Under the pieces are notes generated by a model. It did not search any database and was not told the DNA's origin. It saw nothing but the letters and a program-made list of their open reading frames with translations. From contig JAUYDG010000058.1 in the NCBI GenBank assembly GCA_030691925.1, forward strand, positions 1 through 6,022: a stretch of 6,022 nucleotides of DNA. The letters are read 5' to 3'. Numbering within the stretch: position 1 is the stretch's first letter; every line of letters starts with the position of its first letter. Source of the DNA: Nanobdellota archaeon. GTDB lineage: Archaea; Nanobdellota; Nanobdellia; SCGC-AAA011-G17; VGLX01. The translations under genes were made by a program, and so were the position numbers. Of the stretch, positions 1 through 4,687 are shown in pieces.

Positions 1-78
1 CACCTCGTTTCCAAAACCCGTTTGGCAGTTCGTAAAGAAATTAGCAAACAATTCGTAAGGAAATTCCTTTGGAAAACA
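1..78. repeat. 78-bp dispersed direct repeat, left copy
   Basis: This block recurs at 1451-1528 with 76 of 78 bases identical (differences at 19 and 65). It begins at the window edge, so it may extend further left. It contains CCAAA/TTTGG arms at 11-25 and an outer inverted pair, TTTCCAAA near 8-15 against TTTGGAAA at 68-75. Inside is an imperfect 16-base direct repeat (27-42 and 50-65, 14 of 16 identical). Both copies are open in the same reading frame, but the two differences would change amino acids, so I treat it as non-coding. Confidence 0.85.
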
Positions 79-137
79 AACAAAAACCGTATACGAAACC
101 AGTTTGGTGCCATTGATTGTGGAACAAAACCCGTTCT

Positions 138-187
138 TACTTGGTAATAAAAAAGCTCTTTTTTTGCGAGAATTTCATACTTGGTAA
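138..187. repeat. Short direct repeat TACTTGGTAA, two copies
   Basis: The ten bases TACTTGGTAA occur at 138-147 and again at 178-187, a 40-base period just upstream of the HEPN promoter. The spacing would suit binding of a regulator on one face of the helix, but no function can be assigned. It could also be chance in an AT-rich stretch. Confidence 0.4.
149..165 (+). terminator. Possible poly-T terminator
   Basis: A6-G at 149-155 is complementary to C-T6 at 158-164, followed by one more T, giving seven Ts at 159-165. Archaeal RNA polymerase commonly terminates at T-runs with or without a hairpin. It would end a transcript entering from the left of the window. The very small loop makes the hairpin weak, so the T-run is the main evidence. 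Confidence 0.35.
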
Positions 188-194
188 GAAAATA

Positions 195-202
195 TTTATA
201 AA
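195..202 (+). promoter_or_regulatory. TATA box for the HEPN/NTase operon
   Basis: TTTATAAA matches the archaeal TATA-box consensus. Its centre lies about 27 bases before the ATG at 226, and no Shine-Dalgarno sequence is visible, so a leaderless transcript is expected. A second T/A-rich patch (TTTTTATAA near 211-219) is too close to the start to be the main box. Confidence 0.65.
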
Positions 203-225
203 CTCCAAAGTTTTTATAACCGCAT

Positions 226-579
226 ATGAAAGAAGAGATACTTGAAAAAACTGCAAGGGAATATTTTGAATCAGCAGAGGATGAACTTAAAAAGGGAAGG
301 TATAATTCTGCAGTTGTATTATTTTTCAAGTCTTTGGTTGCGTTAGCTGATTTGTATGTATTGCAAAAAACTGGTAAGGCTCCTTCTTCTCATACAAGCA
401 GGTTTAGAGTAACTCAAGATAAATTTCCTGACGTGTTCGATTTGCTGGATAAAGATTTCCCTTTTTACTAGGATAGTTATGTCCAAATAATGACCAAGGA
501 ATTGGCAGAGGTTATAAAGAATGACGCAAAAACTTTGGCTGAAAAAACTAAAGTTAAACTGCAGCAAGGACGTATTTGA
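226..579 (+). pseudogene. HEPN-domain protein interrupted by an amber stop
   Basis: The intact part (226-471) encodes 81 residues. It starts with an amphipathic helix and the pattern ESAEDELKKGRYNSAV, followed by a helix rich in LVALADLY and the segment GKAPSSH; these are typical of HEPN four-helix proteins that pair with a nucleotidyltransferase. HEPN proteins are normally about 110-130 residues. A TAG at 469-471 ends the frame after FPFY, but the same frame continues with DSYVQIMTKELAEVIKND and onward to a TGA at 577-579, giving 117 residues if the stop is counted as one. In this fold that stretch looks like the final helices, and Q (CAG) would fit at the stop. The simplest reading is a single C-to-T nonsense mutation. 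I see no canonical RX4-6H RNase motif, so the protein may be a non-catalytic member. Alternatives are a functional short form or a sequencing error. The ATG follows a TATA box at leaderless distance. Confidence 0.75.
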
Positions 580-1081
580 TATAGTCCAGTTTGGCTCTTC
601 GGTGATGGAAGATAGTTCGCCAAACGATATAGATATTGCTGTGATATTCCAAAAAATCCCGCTTAAAGACCAATTGAACCATGCCCAGGAAATAAAGAAA
701 CAGCTTCAAAAAGAGTCAAATGTCCCGATACATATAAAATCTTTTGATTTGTACTCTCTTTTTGATGAGGCAAATTTTGCAAAAGAGGGAATCTTGTTTT
801 ATGGAAAAAGCTTAGTTTATAAAGATTATTTTGTAAACAGATTTGGCTTGAATCCGAGAATTCAAATATCTTATTTTTTGGAGAAGCTGGAAAAAAAGGA
901 TAAAATAAGATTTCATTACATGCTCAGGGGCAAGAAAGGGGAGTATGGTTTGTTAAAAAAATACGGTGGCGAATTGTTAAAACCAGGATTAATCGAAGTT
1001 TATCCAGAATATGAGAATGTATTCGTAACGTCAATCAAAAAAACCCTGTCAGATTTTAAATTGAAAAAAATTCTTTGTTAG
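521..1081 (+). CDS. MNT-type nucleotidyltransferase, partner of the HEPN gene
   Basis: The 186-aa product carries the polymerase-beta-fold nucleotidyltransferase signature: G25-S26, then D36 and D38 in the pattern FGSSVMEDSSPNDIDIAV. A third acidic residue may be D76 in HIKSFD. The family transfers nucleotides, and several members AMPylate HEPN partners to neutralise them; that role here is inferred from the pairing, not seen. The region after about residue 95 is a C-terminal extension, basic and helical, that I do not recognise and that is longer than in minimal MNT proteins. The ATG lies inside the ancestral HEPN tail, overlapping it by 59 bases in another frame, so the two genes were probably translationally coupled. 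All catalytic residues remain, so this gene appears intact although its partner is truncated. It stops at a TAG followed by another in-frame TAG nine bases on. Confidence 0.8.
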   Translation: MTQKLWLKKLKLNCSKDVFDIVQFGSSVMEDSSPNDIDIAVIFQKIPLKDQLNHAQEIKKQLQKESNVPIHIKSFDLYSLFDEANFAKEGILFYGKSLVYKDYFVNRFGLNPRIQISYFLEKLEKKDKIRFHYMLRGKKGEYGLLKKYGGELLKPGLIEVYPEYENVFVTSIKKTLSDFKLKKILC

Positions 1082-1090
1082 GCGCATTAG

Positions 1091-1363
1091 AATGACGAAT
1101 CTTATGGCTGGCTCTTATCAACGCAGCAGTATGTGGATAGTCTAGCTGTGCCTGGCCAGGTTTCGGACTCTTTCACTTATACCTCTTCTGAGGCTGGAGC
1201 GTTTGAGGTTAAGGTTTTGGTGGCTGATGGCAGGGATTATTCGACTCGTAAGTGGGCTGTGACAGTTGAAGAAGGGCAGAGCTTCGGCATTACTGGCGCT
1301 GCTGTGGGTGTTGTGAGCGAGGGTGGCAGCTCTTTGCTAAGCTGGCTGAGGGGCTTGTTCTAA
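1091..1363 (+). pseudogene. C-terminal remnant of a PKD/Ig-like surface protein
   Basis: The frame opens after a TAG at 1088-1090 with NDESYGWLLSTQQYVDSLAV and runs to a TAA at 1361-1363. The residue pattern YGWLL, then SFTYTSSEAGAFEVKVLVADG, then KWAVTVEE matches the strands of a PKD or Ig-like beta-sandwich, a domain common in archaeal surface proteins. The end (FGITGAAVGVVSEGG and a hydrophobic LLSWLRGLF) resembles a C-terminal anchor or cap. A GTG at 1133 could start a 76-aa peptide, but it would lose the first strand, there is no promoter, and real proteins of this type have a signal peptide. Base composition is more GC-rich than the NTase gene just upstream, supporting a junction near 1082-1090. 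I infer that the HEPN/NTase unit replaced the 5' part of a larger gene. Domain type is moderately sure; function is not testable here. Confidence 0.55.
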
Positions 1364-1595
1364 ACCTATTATACTAAAGCAACTCTGACCAAACACCACT
1401 ACAGACCCTCGTATTTTGCCTTCTCAACCCTTCTAGAGCCTGAATTCGAGCACCTCGTTTCCAAAACCTGTTTGGCAGTTCGTAAAGAAATTAGCAAACA
1501 ATTCGTAAGGAAATCCCTTTGGAAAACAGACTATGTCAGCATTCAAAACCTGCCCGGCATACCACACCTAGTATACCACATATTATCCTATTATC
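1364..1595. other. Intergenic stretch with right copy of the 78-bp repeat
   Basis: No gene is convincing here. Frame 2 stays open from 1364 to 1684, but it crosses the repeat and a TATA box, has no sensible start, and overlaps a better small gene at 1660, so the openness looks incidental. The notable content is the repeat at 1451-1528. The rest shows no clear RNA gene or hairpin. Confidence 0.5.
1451..1528. repeat. 78-bp dispersed direct repeat, right copy
   Basis: Near-identical (76/78) to positions 1-78, in the same orientation. The two copies bracket the HEPN/NTase genes and the PKD remnant. Similarity stops within a few bases after 1528, so the right boundary is sharp. It could be a dispersed intergenic element, a recombination site, or a trace of a duplication; the sequence alone does not decide. 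Confidence 0.85.
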
Positions 1596-1633
1596 CGGAA
1601 ATCCTTCACTTTTTTCCAAGCAAAGTTTATAAA
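1596..1633 (+). promoter_or_regulatory. Repeated promoter element with TATA box, copy 1
   Basis: A 20-base block (1596-1615, starting CGGAAATCC and ending in six Ts) is followed after ten bases by TTTATAAA at 1626-1633. Exactly the same block and spacing occur at 2006-2043. The TATA centre is about 30 bases before the ATG at 1660, which suits a leaderless transcript of the small membrane operon. The shared upstream block could be a regulator site or simply duplicated promoter DNA. Confidence 0.65.
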
Positions 1634-1659
1634 GAGTCCAACGCTTTTAATAATATATC

Positions 1660-1758
1660 ATGGAAAGAAAAACGAAAGATGTTTTAACAAGCCTCTTGAT
1701 GCTCGCAGCAATAATCCTGATTGTTTTGTTGTTTATACTTTTAGCTATGAAAGGTTAA
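1660..1758 (+). CDS. 32-aa single-pass membrane peptide
   Basis: The reading frame begins with a charged, positive N-terminus (MERKTKDVL) followed by about 21 hydrophobic residues (roughly 9-29, rich in L, I, A and V) and a short KG tail, giving one predicted membrane helix with the N-terminus probably inside. It is preceded by a TATA box at leaderless distance, and its stop is only two bases from the next ATG at 1761, so the two genes form an operon. No family is recognised. Tiny hydrophobic proteins of this kind can be toxin peptides, holin-like proteins or subunits of a membrane complex; none of these is shown. Support comes from promoter placement, the clean membrane helix and tight coupling to the next gene. 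Confidence 0.6.
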   Translation: MERKTKDVLTSLLMLAAIILIVLLFILLAMKG

Positions 1759-1760
1759 AC

Positions 1761-1997
1761 ATGAAAATAAAATTAGAGGATATTATAAAAACCGCATTAG
1801 TCTTATTTGCAGTTTATATCATCTATCAGGTACTCAGAAAAATCCTTGGGGGGGGTTGGAGCATTGAACAAATCATTCTGTCTTTATTAATTCTCAACAT
1901 AGGATGGACTGCTCTTCTGCAGAGACAGCTTTCTTCGCACATAGGAGAACACAAAGGTTACAGGCTAGGAAGACTAGACGCAGAAAAAGAAAAATAA
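1761..1997 (+). CDS. Small two-helix membrane protein
   Basis: The 78-aa product has two hydrophobic segments, about residues 8-27 and 36-54, separated by a short RKILGGGWSIEQ loop. A polar C-terminal tail follows (QRQLSSHIGEHKGYRLGRLDAEKEK). With the basic residues around the loop and tail, a hairpin topology is plausible. It is the second gene of an operon, two bases after the 32-aa peptide gene, and is followed at once by a T6 run that can act as a terminator. No family is recognised; small two-helix proteins encoded beside mobile or defence genes are sometimes holin-like or effector membrane proteins, but that is only a guess. A run of eight Gs (1848-1855) encodes the GGG of the loop; a slip there would break the frame after the first helix. 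Confidence 0.65.
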   Translation: MKIKLEDIIKTALVLFAVYIIYQVLRKILGGGWSIEQIILSLLILNIGWTALLQRQLSSHIGEHKGYRLGRLDAEKEK

Positions 1998-1999
1998 CA

Positions 2000-2005
2000 T
2001 TTTTT
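2000..2005 (+). terminator. T6 terminator of the membrane-protein operon
   Basis: Six Ts start three bases after the TAA at 1995-1997, and a second T6 lies at 2020-2025 inside the next promoter element. Such T-runs terminate archaeal transcription without a strong hairpin, and none is seen here. Confidence 0.4.
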
Positions 2006-2043
2006 CGGAAATCCTTCACTTTTTTCTGGAAAACGTTTATAAA
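2006..2043 (+). promoter_or_regulatory. Repeated promoter element with TATA box, copy 2
   Basis: The 20-base block at 2006-2025 is identical to 1596-1615, and TTTATAAA at 2036-2043 sits at the same spacing. The TATA centre is about 27 bases before the ATG at 2067 of the nuclease gene, giving a leaderless transcript. Sharing of the block suggests that the nuclease and the membrane operon are co-regulated or that the promoter was duplicated. Confidence 0.65.
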
Positions 2044-2066
2044 CAAGACAAAAGAAAAGATAGTTT

Positions 2067-3134
2067 ATGCCTAAAAATCGAGCTGCGCTACTCTGCCCTT
2101 ACTGCCATTCAGAGCTGATAACGAAATACGGCAAAAGAAAGATAAAACGAACCATTGTCCAAGTCTACAAGTGCCAGACGTGCAGCAAATATTTTTCAGA
2201 CAAAAAACTGAAGTATAAAAGCTATGCTATAAAAACCATACTTAACGCATTATCCTGCTACAATCTAGGCTACACGTTAGAGCAGGCAAAGAAGCAGCTA
2301 GCCAAGAGGCTTCACCAAACCGTTCCTTGCTCCACCTTATGCTCTTGGGTTACCCAGTATAAGGATACGTGCACTTACCACAGGTTAAGAGAACAAGCGA
2401 AGCAGCTCTACAGCCCAGACTTCATAATATTTTCGAAAAAGTTTTACCACGAGCAGGTCTACAACTTCCAGGTGCACAAGGCAAAACTAGGACTATTGTT
2501 CGAAGATACGGAGTTCTCAAAACACAAAAAATTCCTGCCGGTCAAAGAATACTTAGAAAAAGTTCCAACAGAAAATTTTCCGCATCACATTTTTGGACCA
2601 AAAGAAAGCTGTCCAGAAGATCAGAAAACTGAGAATAGGGCTTCGCAACTGAAAATATGCCTGCTGCCAGCAATAAAACTTTCAAAAAACAACTTAGCGA
2701 ACAAACTTGCTGAATTAGCATTACAGCTGGCAAAGAATAACAAGGAAAGGCATGAAAAAGTACAAAGGTTCATGCTTGTAAACGATTCGACAACAGTAGC
2801 TGTAGAGGTTCCTGTCTACCTTACGCATGATGATATAGGATATTTTAAAGAAAGAAACTTCGCTTTAAATTTTGAAAATTACAGGACTCCTTTGACAGGC
2901 CATATTGACATCCTGCAGATAAGAAACAACTCGATCCACATCTTGGACTACAAGCCGGAAGCAGAAAAAGAGAAGAAGGCTGTGAAGCAGCTTACTGTTT
3001 ACGCCTTAGCCTTGGCATCCAGGACAAAGCTCCCATTAAGCTGTTTCAAATGCGCATGGTTCGACGAGAAAAACTACTACGAGTTCTTCCCTCTGCACTG
3101 CGTTTACACCAAAAAGGCAAACCAGAACATTTAA
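2067..3134 (+). CDS. Zinc-ribbon/HTH protein fused to a PD-(D/E)XK nuclease domain
   Basis: The 355-aa product has three parts. Residues 10-39 hold a zinc ribbon (C10-x2-C13 and C36-x2-C39) like those at the N-terminus of IS1-type transposases. Residues about 50-100 form a transposase-like helix-turn-helix (ILNALSCYNLGYTLEQA, then STLCSWVTQY). The C-terminal part has the RecB/Cas4-like PD-(D/E)XK core: E247 in VEVP, D281 in GHID, D294 and K296 in ILDYKP, and the downstream helix QLTVYALALA (Q309, Y312). The expected activity is metal-dependent DNA cleavage directed by the N-terminal DNA-binding module. C326, C329 and C345 near the end might bind metal as in Cas4, but the fourth ligand is not obvious. 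All nuclease residues are present, so it looks intact. The start follows a TATA box at leaderless distance. Its last ~30 codons recur twice downstream. It is not a known transposase: there is no DDE domain. It could be a mobile-element nuclease, a defence nuclease or a recombination enzyme. Confidence 0.75.
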   Translation: MPKNRAALLCPYCHSELITKYGKRKIKRTIVQVYKCQTCSKYFSDKKLKYKSYAIKTILNALSCYNLGYTLEQAKKQLAKRLHQTVPCSTLCSWVTQYKDTCTYHRLREQAKQLYSPDFIIFSKKFYHEQVYNFQVHKAKLGLLFEDTEFSKHKKFLPVKEYLEKVPTENFPHHIFGPKESCPEDQKTENRASQLKICLLPAIKLSKNNLANKLAELALQLAKNNKERHEKVQRFMLVNDSTTVAVEVPVYLTHDDIGYFKERNFALNFENYRTPLTGHIDILQIRNNSIHILDYKPEAEKEKKAVKQLTVYALALASRTKLPLSCFKCAWFDEKNYYEFFPLHCVYTKKANQNI

Positions 3135-3142
3135 ATATAAGT
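3042..3142 (+). repeat. Nuclease 3'-end repeat, copy 1 (in the intact gene)
   Basis: This 101-bp segment covers the last 30 codons of the nuclease gene, its stop and the following TTTAAATATAAG promoter sequence. It aligns with 3891-3990 with about five substitutions and one deleted base, and its inner 56 bases (3050-3105) match 4743-4798 with one difference. It is the left boundary of toxin-antitoxin module 1. Confidence 0.9.
3130..3137 (+). promoter_or_regulatory. TATA box of toxin-antitoxin module 1
   Basis: TTTAAATA overlaps the nuclease stop codon and fits the archaeal TATA consensus. Initiation about 26 bases later, near 3160, would leave a 16-25-base leader before the ATG. The same box is retained in the second repeat copy at 3978-3985, so the promoter travels with the repeat. 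The downstream sequence TTGATATA (3163-3170) also recurs before module 2 at 4022-4029. Confidence 0.5.
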
Positions 3143-3175
3143 TGATATCATATAAGTATTAATTGATATAAATAA

Positions 3176-3490
3176 ATGATAAAAATGGCAAAACTCCAAT
3201 TCACCCAAACTGAAATGATTGAAAAAGAAAACCATCGCACTAAGAGATACCCTAATTTAAGTACTGTCTTAATGGTAGAGGATTTTCTTAAAAAACATAG
3301 GGATACGCCTATGAAAATCTCTGAAATAAAAGCAAAACTTCCTAAACAAGTAATGCACCAAACATTAAAGATAATTCTTGAATACCTCTTCAGAAGCGGA
3401 AAAATTATGTATGGGCCCAAAGGTATTCAATGGATATATTCAGAACCAGAGCATTTAAAGAAAATGTTTGAAGATACATTAGAGATTTGA
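3176..3490 (+). CDS. Winged-helix protein, presumed antitoxin of module 1
   Basis: The 104-aa product has a charged N-terminal extension (1-24) and then a compact winged-helix domain. Residues 27-40 (NLSTVLMVEDFLKK) form the first helix, 47-71 (KISEIKAKLPKQVMHQTLK and on) the helix-turn-helix, and 73-88 (RSGKIMYGPKGIQWIY) the wing. It is about 45% identical by eye to the protein at 4034-4318, with LPKQVMH exactly shared. A RelE-type gene follows two bases after its stop, so I infer a DNA-binding antitoxin that represses its own operon; antitoxin activity itself is not visible. The start could be the ATG at 3176, which is placed like that of module 2 relative to TTGATATA, or the ATG at 3185, which is three codons shorter. 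It is intact although its toxin partner is broken. Confidence 0.7.
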   Translation: MIKMAKLQFTQTEMIEKENHRTKRYPNLSTVLMVEDFLKKHRDTPMKISEIKAKLPKQVMHQTLKIILEYLFRSGKIMYGPKGIQWIYSEPEHLKKMFEDTLEI

Positions 3491-3492
3491 AA

Positions 3493-3834
3493 ATGTTCTT
3501 TGGAAAAGAAGTTAGGATATTATTGAAAGGTCAAGCTAAAGATAATTATCTTGAACTAAAAAAGAGAAATGACAAGGAATCTCAAAGTATCTTAAACTCT
3601 ATTGAGAGAATAAAAGAAATCCTTAAAGAAAACCCCTAATATGGGGATCCTATTCCTAAAAGACTGATTCCCCAGGAACTGATAAAACAAGGGATTCAAA
3701 ACCTATATCGAGTTGAATTGTCCAATTACTGGAGAATGTTGTACACTATTGAAGGAAATAAAGTTGAGATATTCTTATTTGTTCTAAAAATAGTGGATCA
3801 TAAAGAGTATAATAAAATATTTAGGTATCACTAG
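3493..3834 (+). pseudogene. RelE/ParE-family toxin with a nonsense codon
   Basis: Translation from the ATG at 3493 gives 48 residues (MFFGKEVRILLKGQAK and on), then TAA at 3637-3639, then 64 further residues in the same frame to a TAG at 3832-3834. The part after the stop (YGDPIPKRLIP, then NLYRVELSNYWRMLYTIEG, then DHKEYNK) matches about 42 of 67 positions in the intact toxin of module 2, so the frame is ancestral coding sequence. The stop falls where module 2 has F in NPFYGD; a CAA glutamine codon mutated to TAA is the likeliest origin. The 48-residue product would lack the catalytic sheet, so the toxin should be dead unless the stop is read through. No frameshift is needed anywhere else, so inactivation is recent. 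It is the second gene of module 1, two bases after the antitoxin stop. Confidence 0.8.
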
Positions 3835-3890
3835 GTGTAGAGCGCATGAATTAATGTCTGCTTTCACAAGTTATGTATGACAATGTAGAA

Positions 3891-3990
3891 TGTTTCAAAT
3901 GCGCTTGCTTCGACGAGAAAAACTACTACGAGTTCTTCCCTCTGCACCGCGTTTATCCAAAAAGGCAAACCAAAACATTTAAATATAAGT
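3891..3990 (+). repeat. Nuclease 3'-end repeat, copy 2
   Basis: About 94% identical to 3042-3142. It lacks any upstream part of the nuclease gene, changes the W and C codons of CAWFDEK and LHCVY to C and R, and has lost one base, which shifts its frame and removes the stop. It still carries the TTTAAATATAAG promoter sequence. It separates toxin-antitoxin modules 1 and 2. Confidence 0.9.
3978..3985 (+). promoter_or_regulatory. TATA box of toxin-antitoxin module 2
   Basis: TTTAAATA is the repeat-borne counterpart of 3130-3137. Initiation would be expected near 4008, giving a leader of roughly 26 bases before the ATG at 4034. Another AT-rich box (AAGTATAAA, 4002-4010) is possible for a leaderless start. 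Confidence 0.45.
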
Positions 3991-4007
3991 GTATATTTAT
4001 TAAGTAT

Positions 4008-4023
4008 AAATTTATATAAATTT
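4008..4023. promoter_or_regulatory. 16-bp perfect palindrome, candidate operator
   Basis: AAATTTATATAAATTT is a perfect inverted repeat located between the TATA box and the antitoxin start, at about the predicted transcription start. An operator here would block initiation, as expected for autoregulation by the winged-helix protein. AT-richness raises the chance of a coincidental palindrome, and module 1 has no perfect equivalent. Confidence 0.4.
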
Positions 4024-4033
4024 GATATACAAA

Positions 4034-4318
4034 ATGTCTCAAACAGTACAGGCCACGGAAAGAGAAAAATTAAGGCATTCACCTACTTTGAATACTATCC
4101 TGATGGTTGAAGAGACTTTAAGGAAGAGTGGTGAATTATTAACATTAGCAGAATTAAAAAGGAGGCTGCCTAAACAAGTAATGCATCGGACTTTAATTCA
4201 AATACTGGATTATTTACAAGTGGGTGGGAAGATATTAATAGGCACAAAAGGAATTTTATGGATATTTACAGAAAGAAAGGAATTGAATGACCTAATAAAA
4301 AGAGGAACAGAAATATGA
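4034..4318 (+). CDS. Winged-helix protein, presumed antitoxin of module 2
   Basis: From the ATG at 4034 the product is 94 aa. A short polar N-terminus precedes a winged-helix domain: residues 17-31 (PTLNTILMVEETLRK) as first helix, 37-61 (TLAELKRRLPKQVMHRTLI and on) as helix-turn-helix, and 63-78 (VGGKILIGTKGILWIF) as the wing. A TTG at 4022 would add four residues but lies inside the palindrome, so ATG is preferred. Its TGA overlaps the toxin ATG (ATGA, 4315-4318), a hallmark of coupled antitoxin-toxin expression. It is homologous to 3176-3490 but only about 45% identical, so the two modules separated long ago. This partner type for RelE differs from the usual RelB/ribbon-helix-helix antitoxins; its role is inferred from position. 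Confidence 0.72.
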   Translation: MSQTVQATEREKLRHSPTLNTILMVEETLRKSGELLTLAELKRRLPKQVMHRTLIQILDYLQVGGKILIGTKGILWIFTERKELNDLIKRGTEI

Positions 4319-4686
4319 ACAAACTTACAAGGGTTATTCTTTTGGACGAAGCTGATTCCGAATATAAAAAACTTAATGGTTTGGTCGGACAACAAATCAA
4401 AGAAGGTAAAAAGAGCACAGAAGAGATGCAACTGTTAAAATCAATAAAACAAAAAACCGGCTTTGTAAAAGCCAACCCGTTCTATGGGGATAATATTCCA
4501 AAAAAACTTATTCCGAAAGAGTATATTATAAAGTATGATATCAAGAATTTATGGAGAGTTGAACTTACTCATTTCTGGAGAATGCTCTACACCATAAAAG
4601 GGGATCAAGTTGAGATTGTTTGCTTCGTTCTTGATATAATAGATCATGATAAGTATAACAAGAAGTTCGGTTATATGAAGAAATGA
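4315..4686 (+). CDS. RelE/ParE-family toxin, module 2
   Basis: The 123-aa product starts with a helical region (1-50, lysine-rich) and continues with the segment KANPFYGDNIPKKLIP (52-67). The RelE-like core strands follow: NLWRVELTHFWRMLYTI (78-94) and VEIVCFVLDIIDH (99-111), ending DKYNKKFGYMKK. Archaeal members of this family share this core and are mostly annotated as RelE/ParE toxins; RelE proteins cleave mRNA on the ribosome, ParE proteins act on gyrase. Basic residues R81 and R89 with Y92 and a C-terminal K-rich tail would suit RNA cleavage, but which activity applies cannot be read from the sequence. The gene overlaps its antitoxin by four bases and appears intact, unlike its relative at 3493-3834. 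The length is slightly above the usual 85-110, due to the N-terminal helices. Confidence 0.8.
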   Translation: MNKLTRVILLDEADSEYKKLNGLVGQQIKEGKKSTEEMQLLKSIKQKTGFVKANPFYGDNIPKKLIPKEYIIKYDIKNLWRVELTHFWRMLYTIKGDQVEIVCFVLDIIDHDKYNKKFGYMKK

Positions 4687-4687
4687 T

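Noticed and set aside
1..147. Frame open from the window edge to TAA at 145-147, shared by both 78-bp repeat copies
   Set aside because: The two differences between the copies are both non-synonymous, and the frame continues differently after the repeat, so coding is unlikely.
1472..1687. Open frame of 71 codons after the PKD remnant
   Set aside because: It covers the 78-bp repeat, the promoter element and the TATA box, and overlaps the better supported 32-aa gene; its composition has no protein-like pattern.
2369..2733. Open frames inside the nuclease gene on either strand
   Set aside because: They are shadows of the nuclease gene, whose frame carries the zinc ribbon and catalytic motifs.
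469..3639. Possible recoding of TAG and TAA as glutamine, because both broken genes have a stop where Gln fits
   Set aside because: Most other genes end sensibly at TAA or TAG (the NTase, both membrane genes, the nuclease), and reading on from the nuclease or the membrane genes runs into promoter DNA. CAG/CAA to TAG/TAA are single common transitions, so ordinary nonsense mutations suffice.
4022..4033. TTG at 4022 as the start of the module 2 antitoxin
   Set aside because: It lies in the palindrome, would add only four residues (MIYK) with no support, and an ATG is available at 4034.
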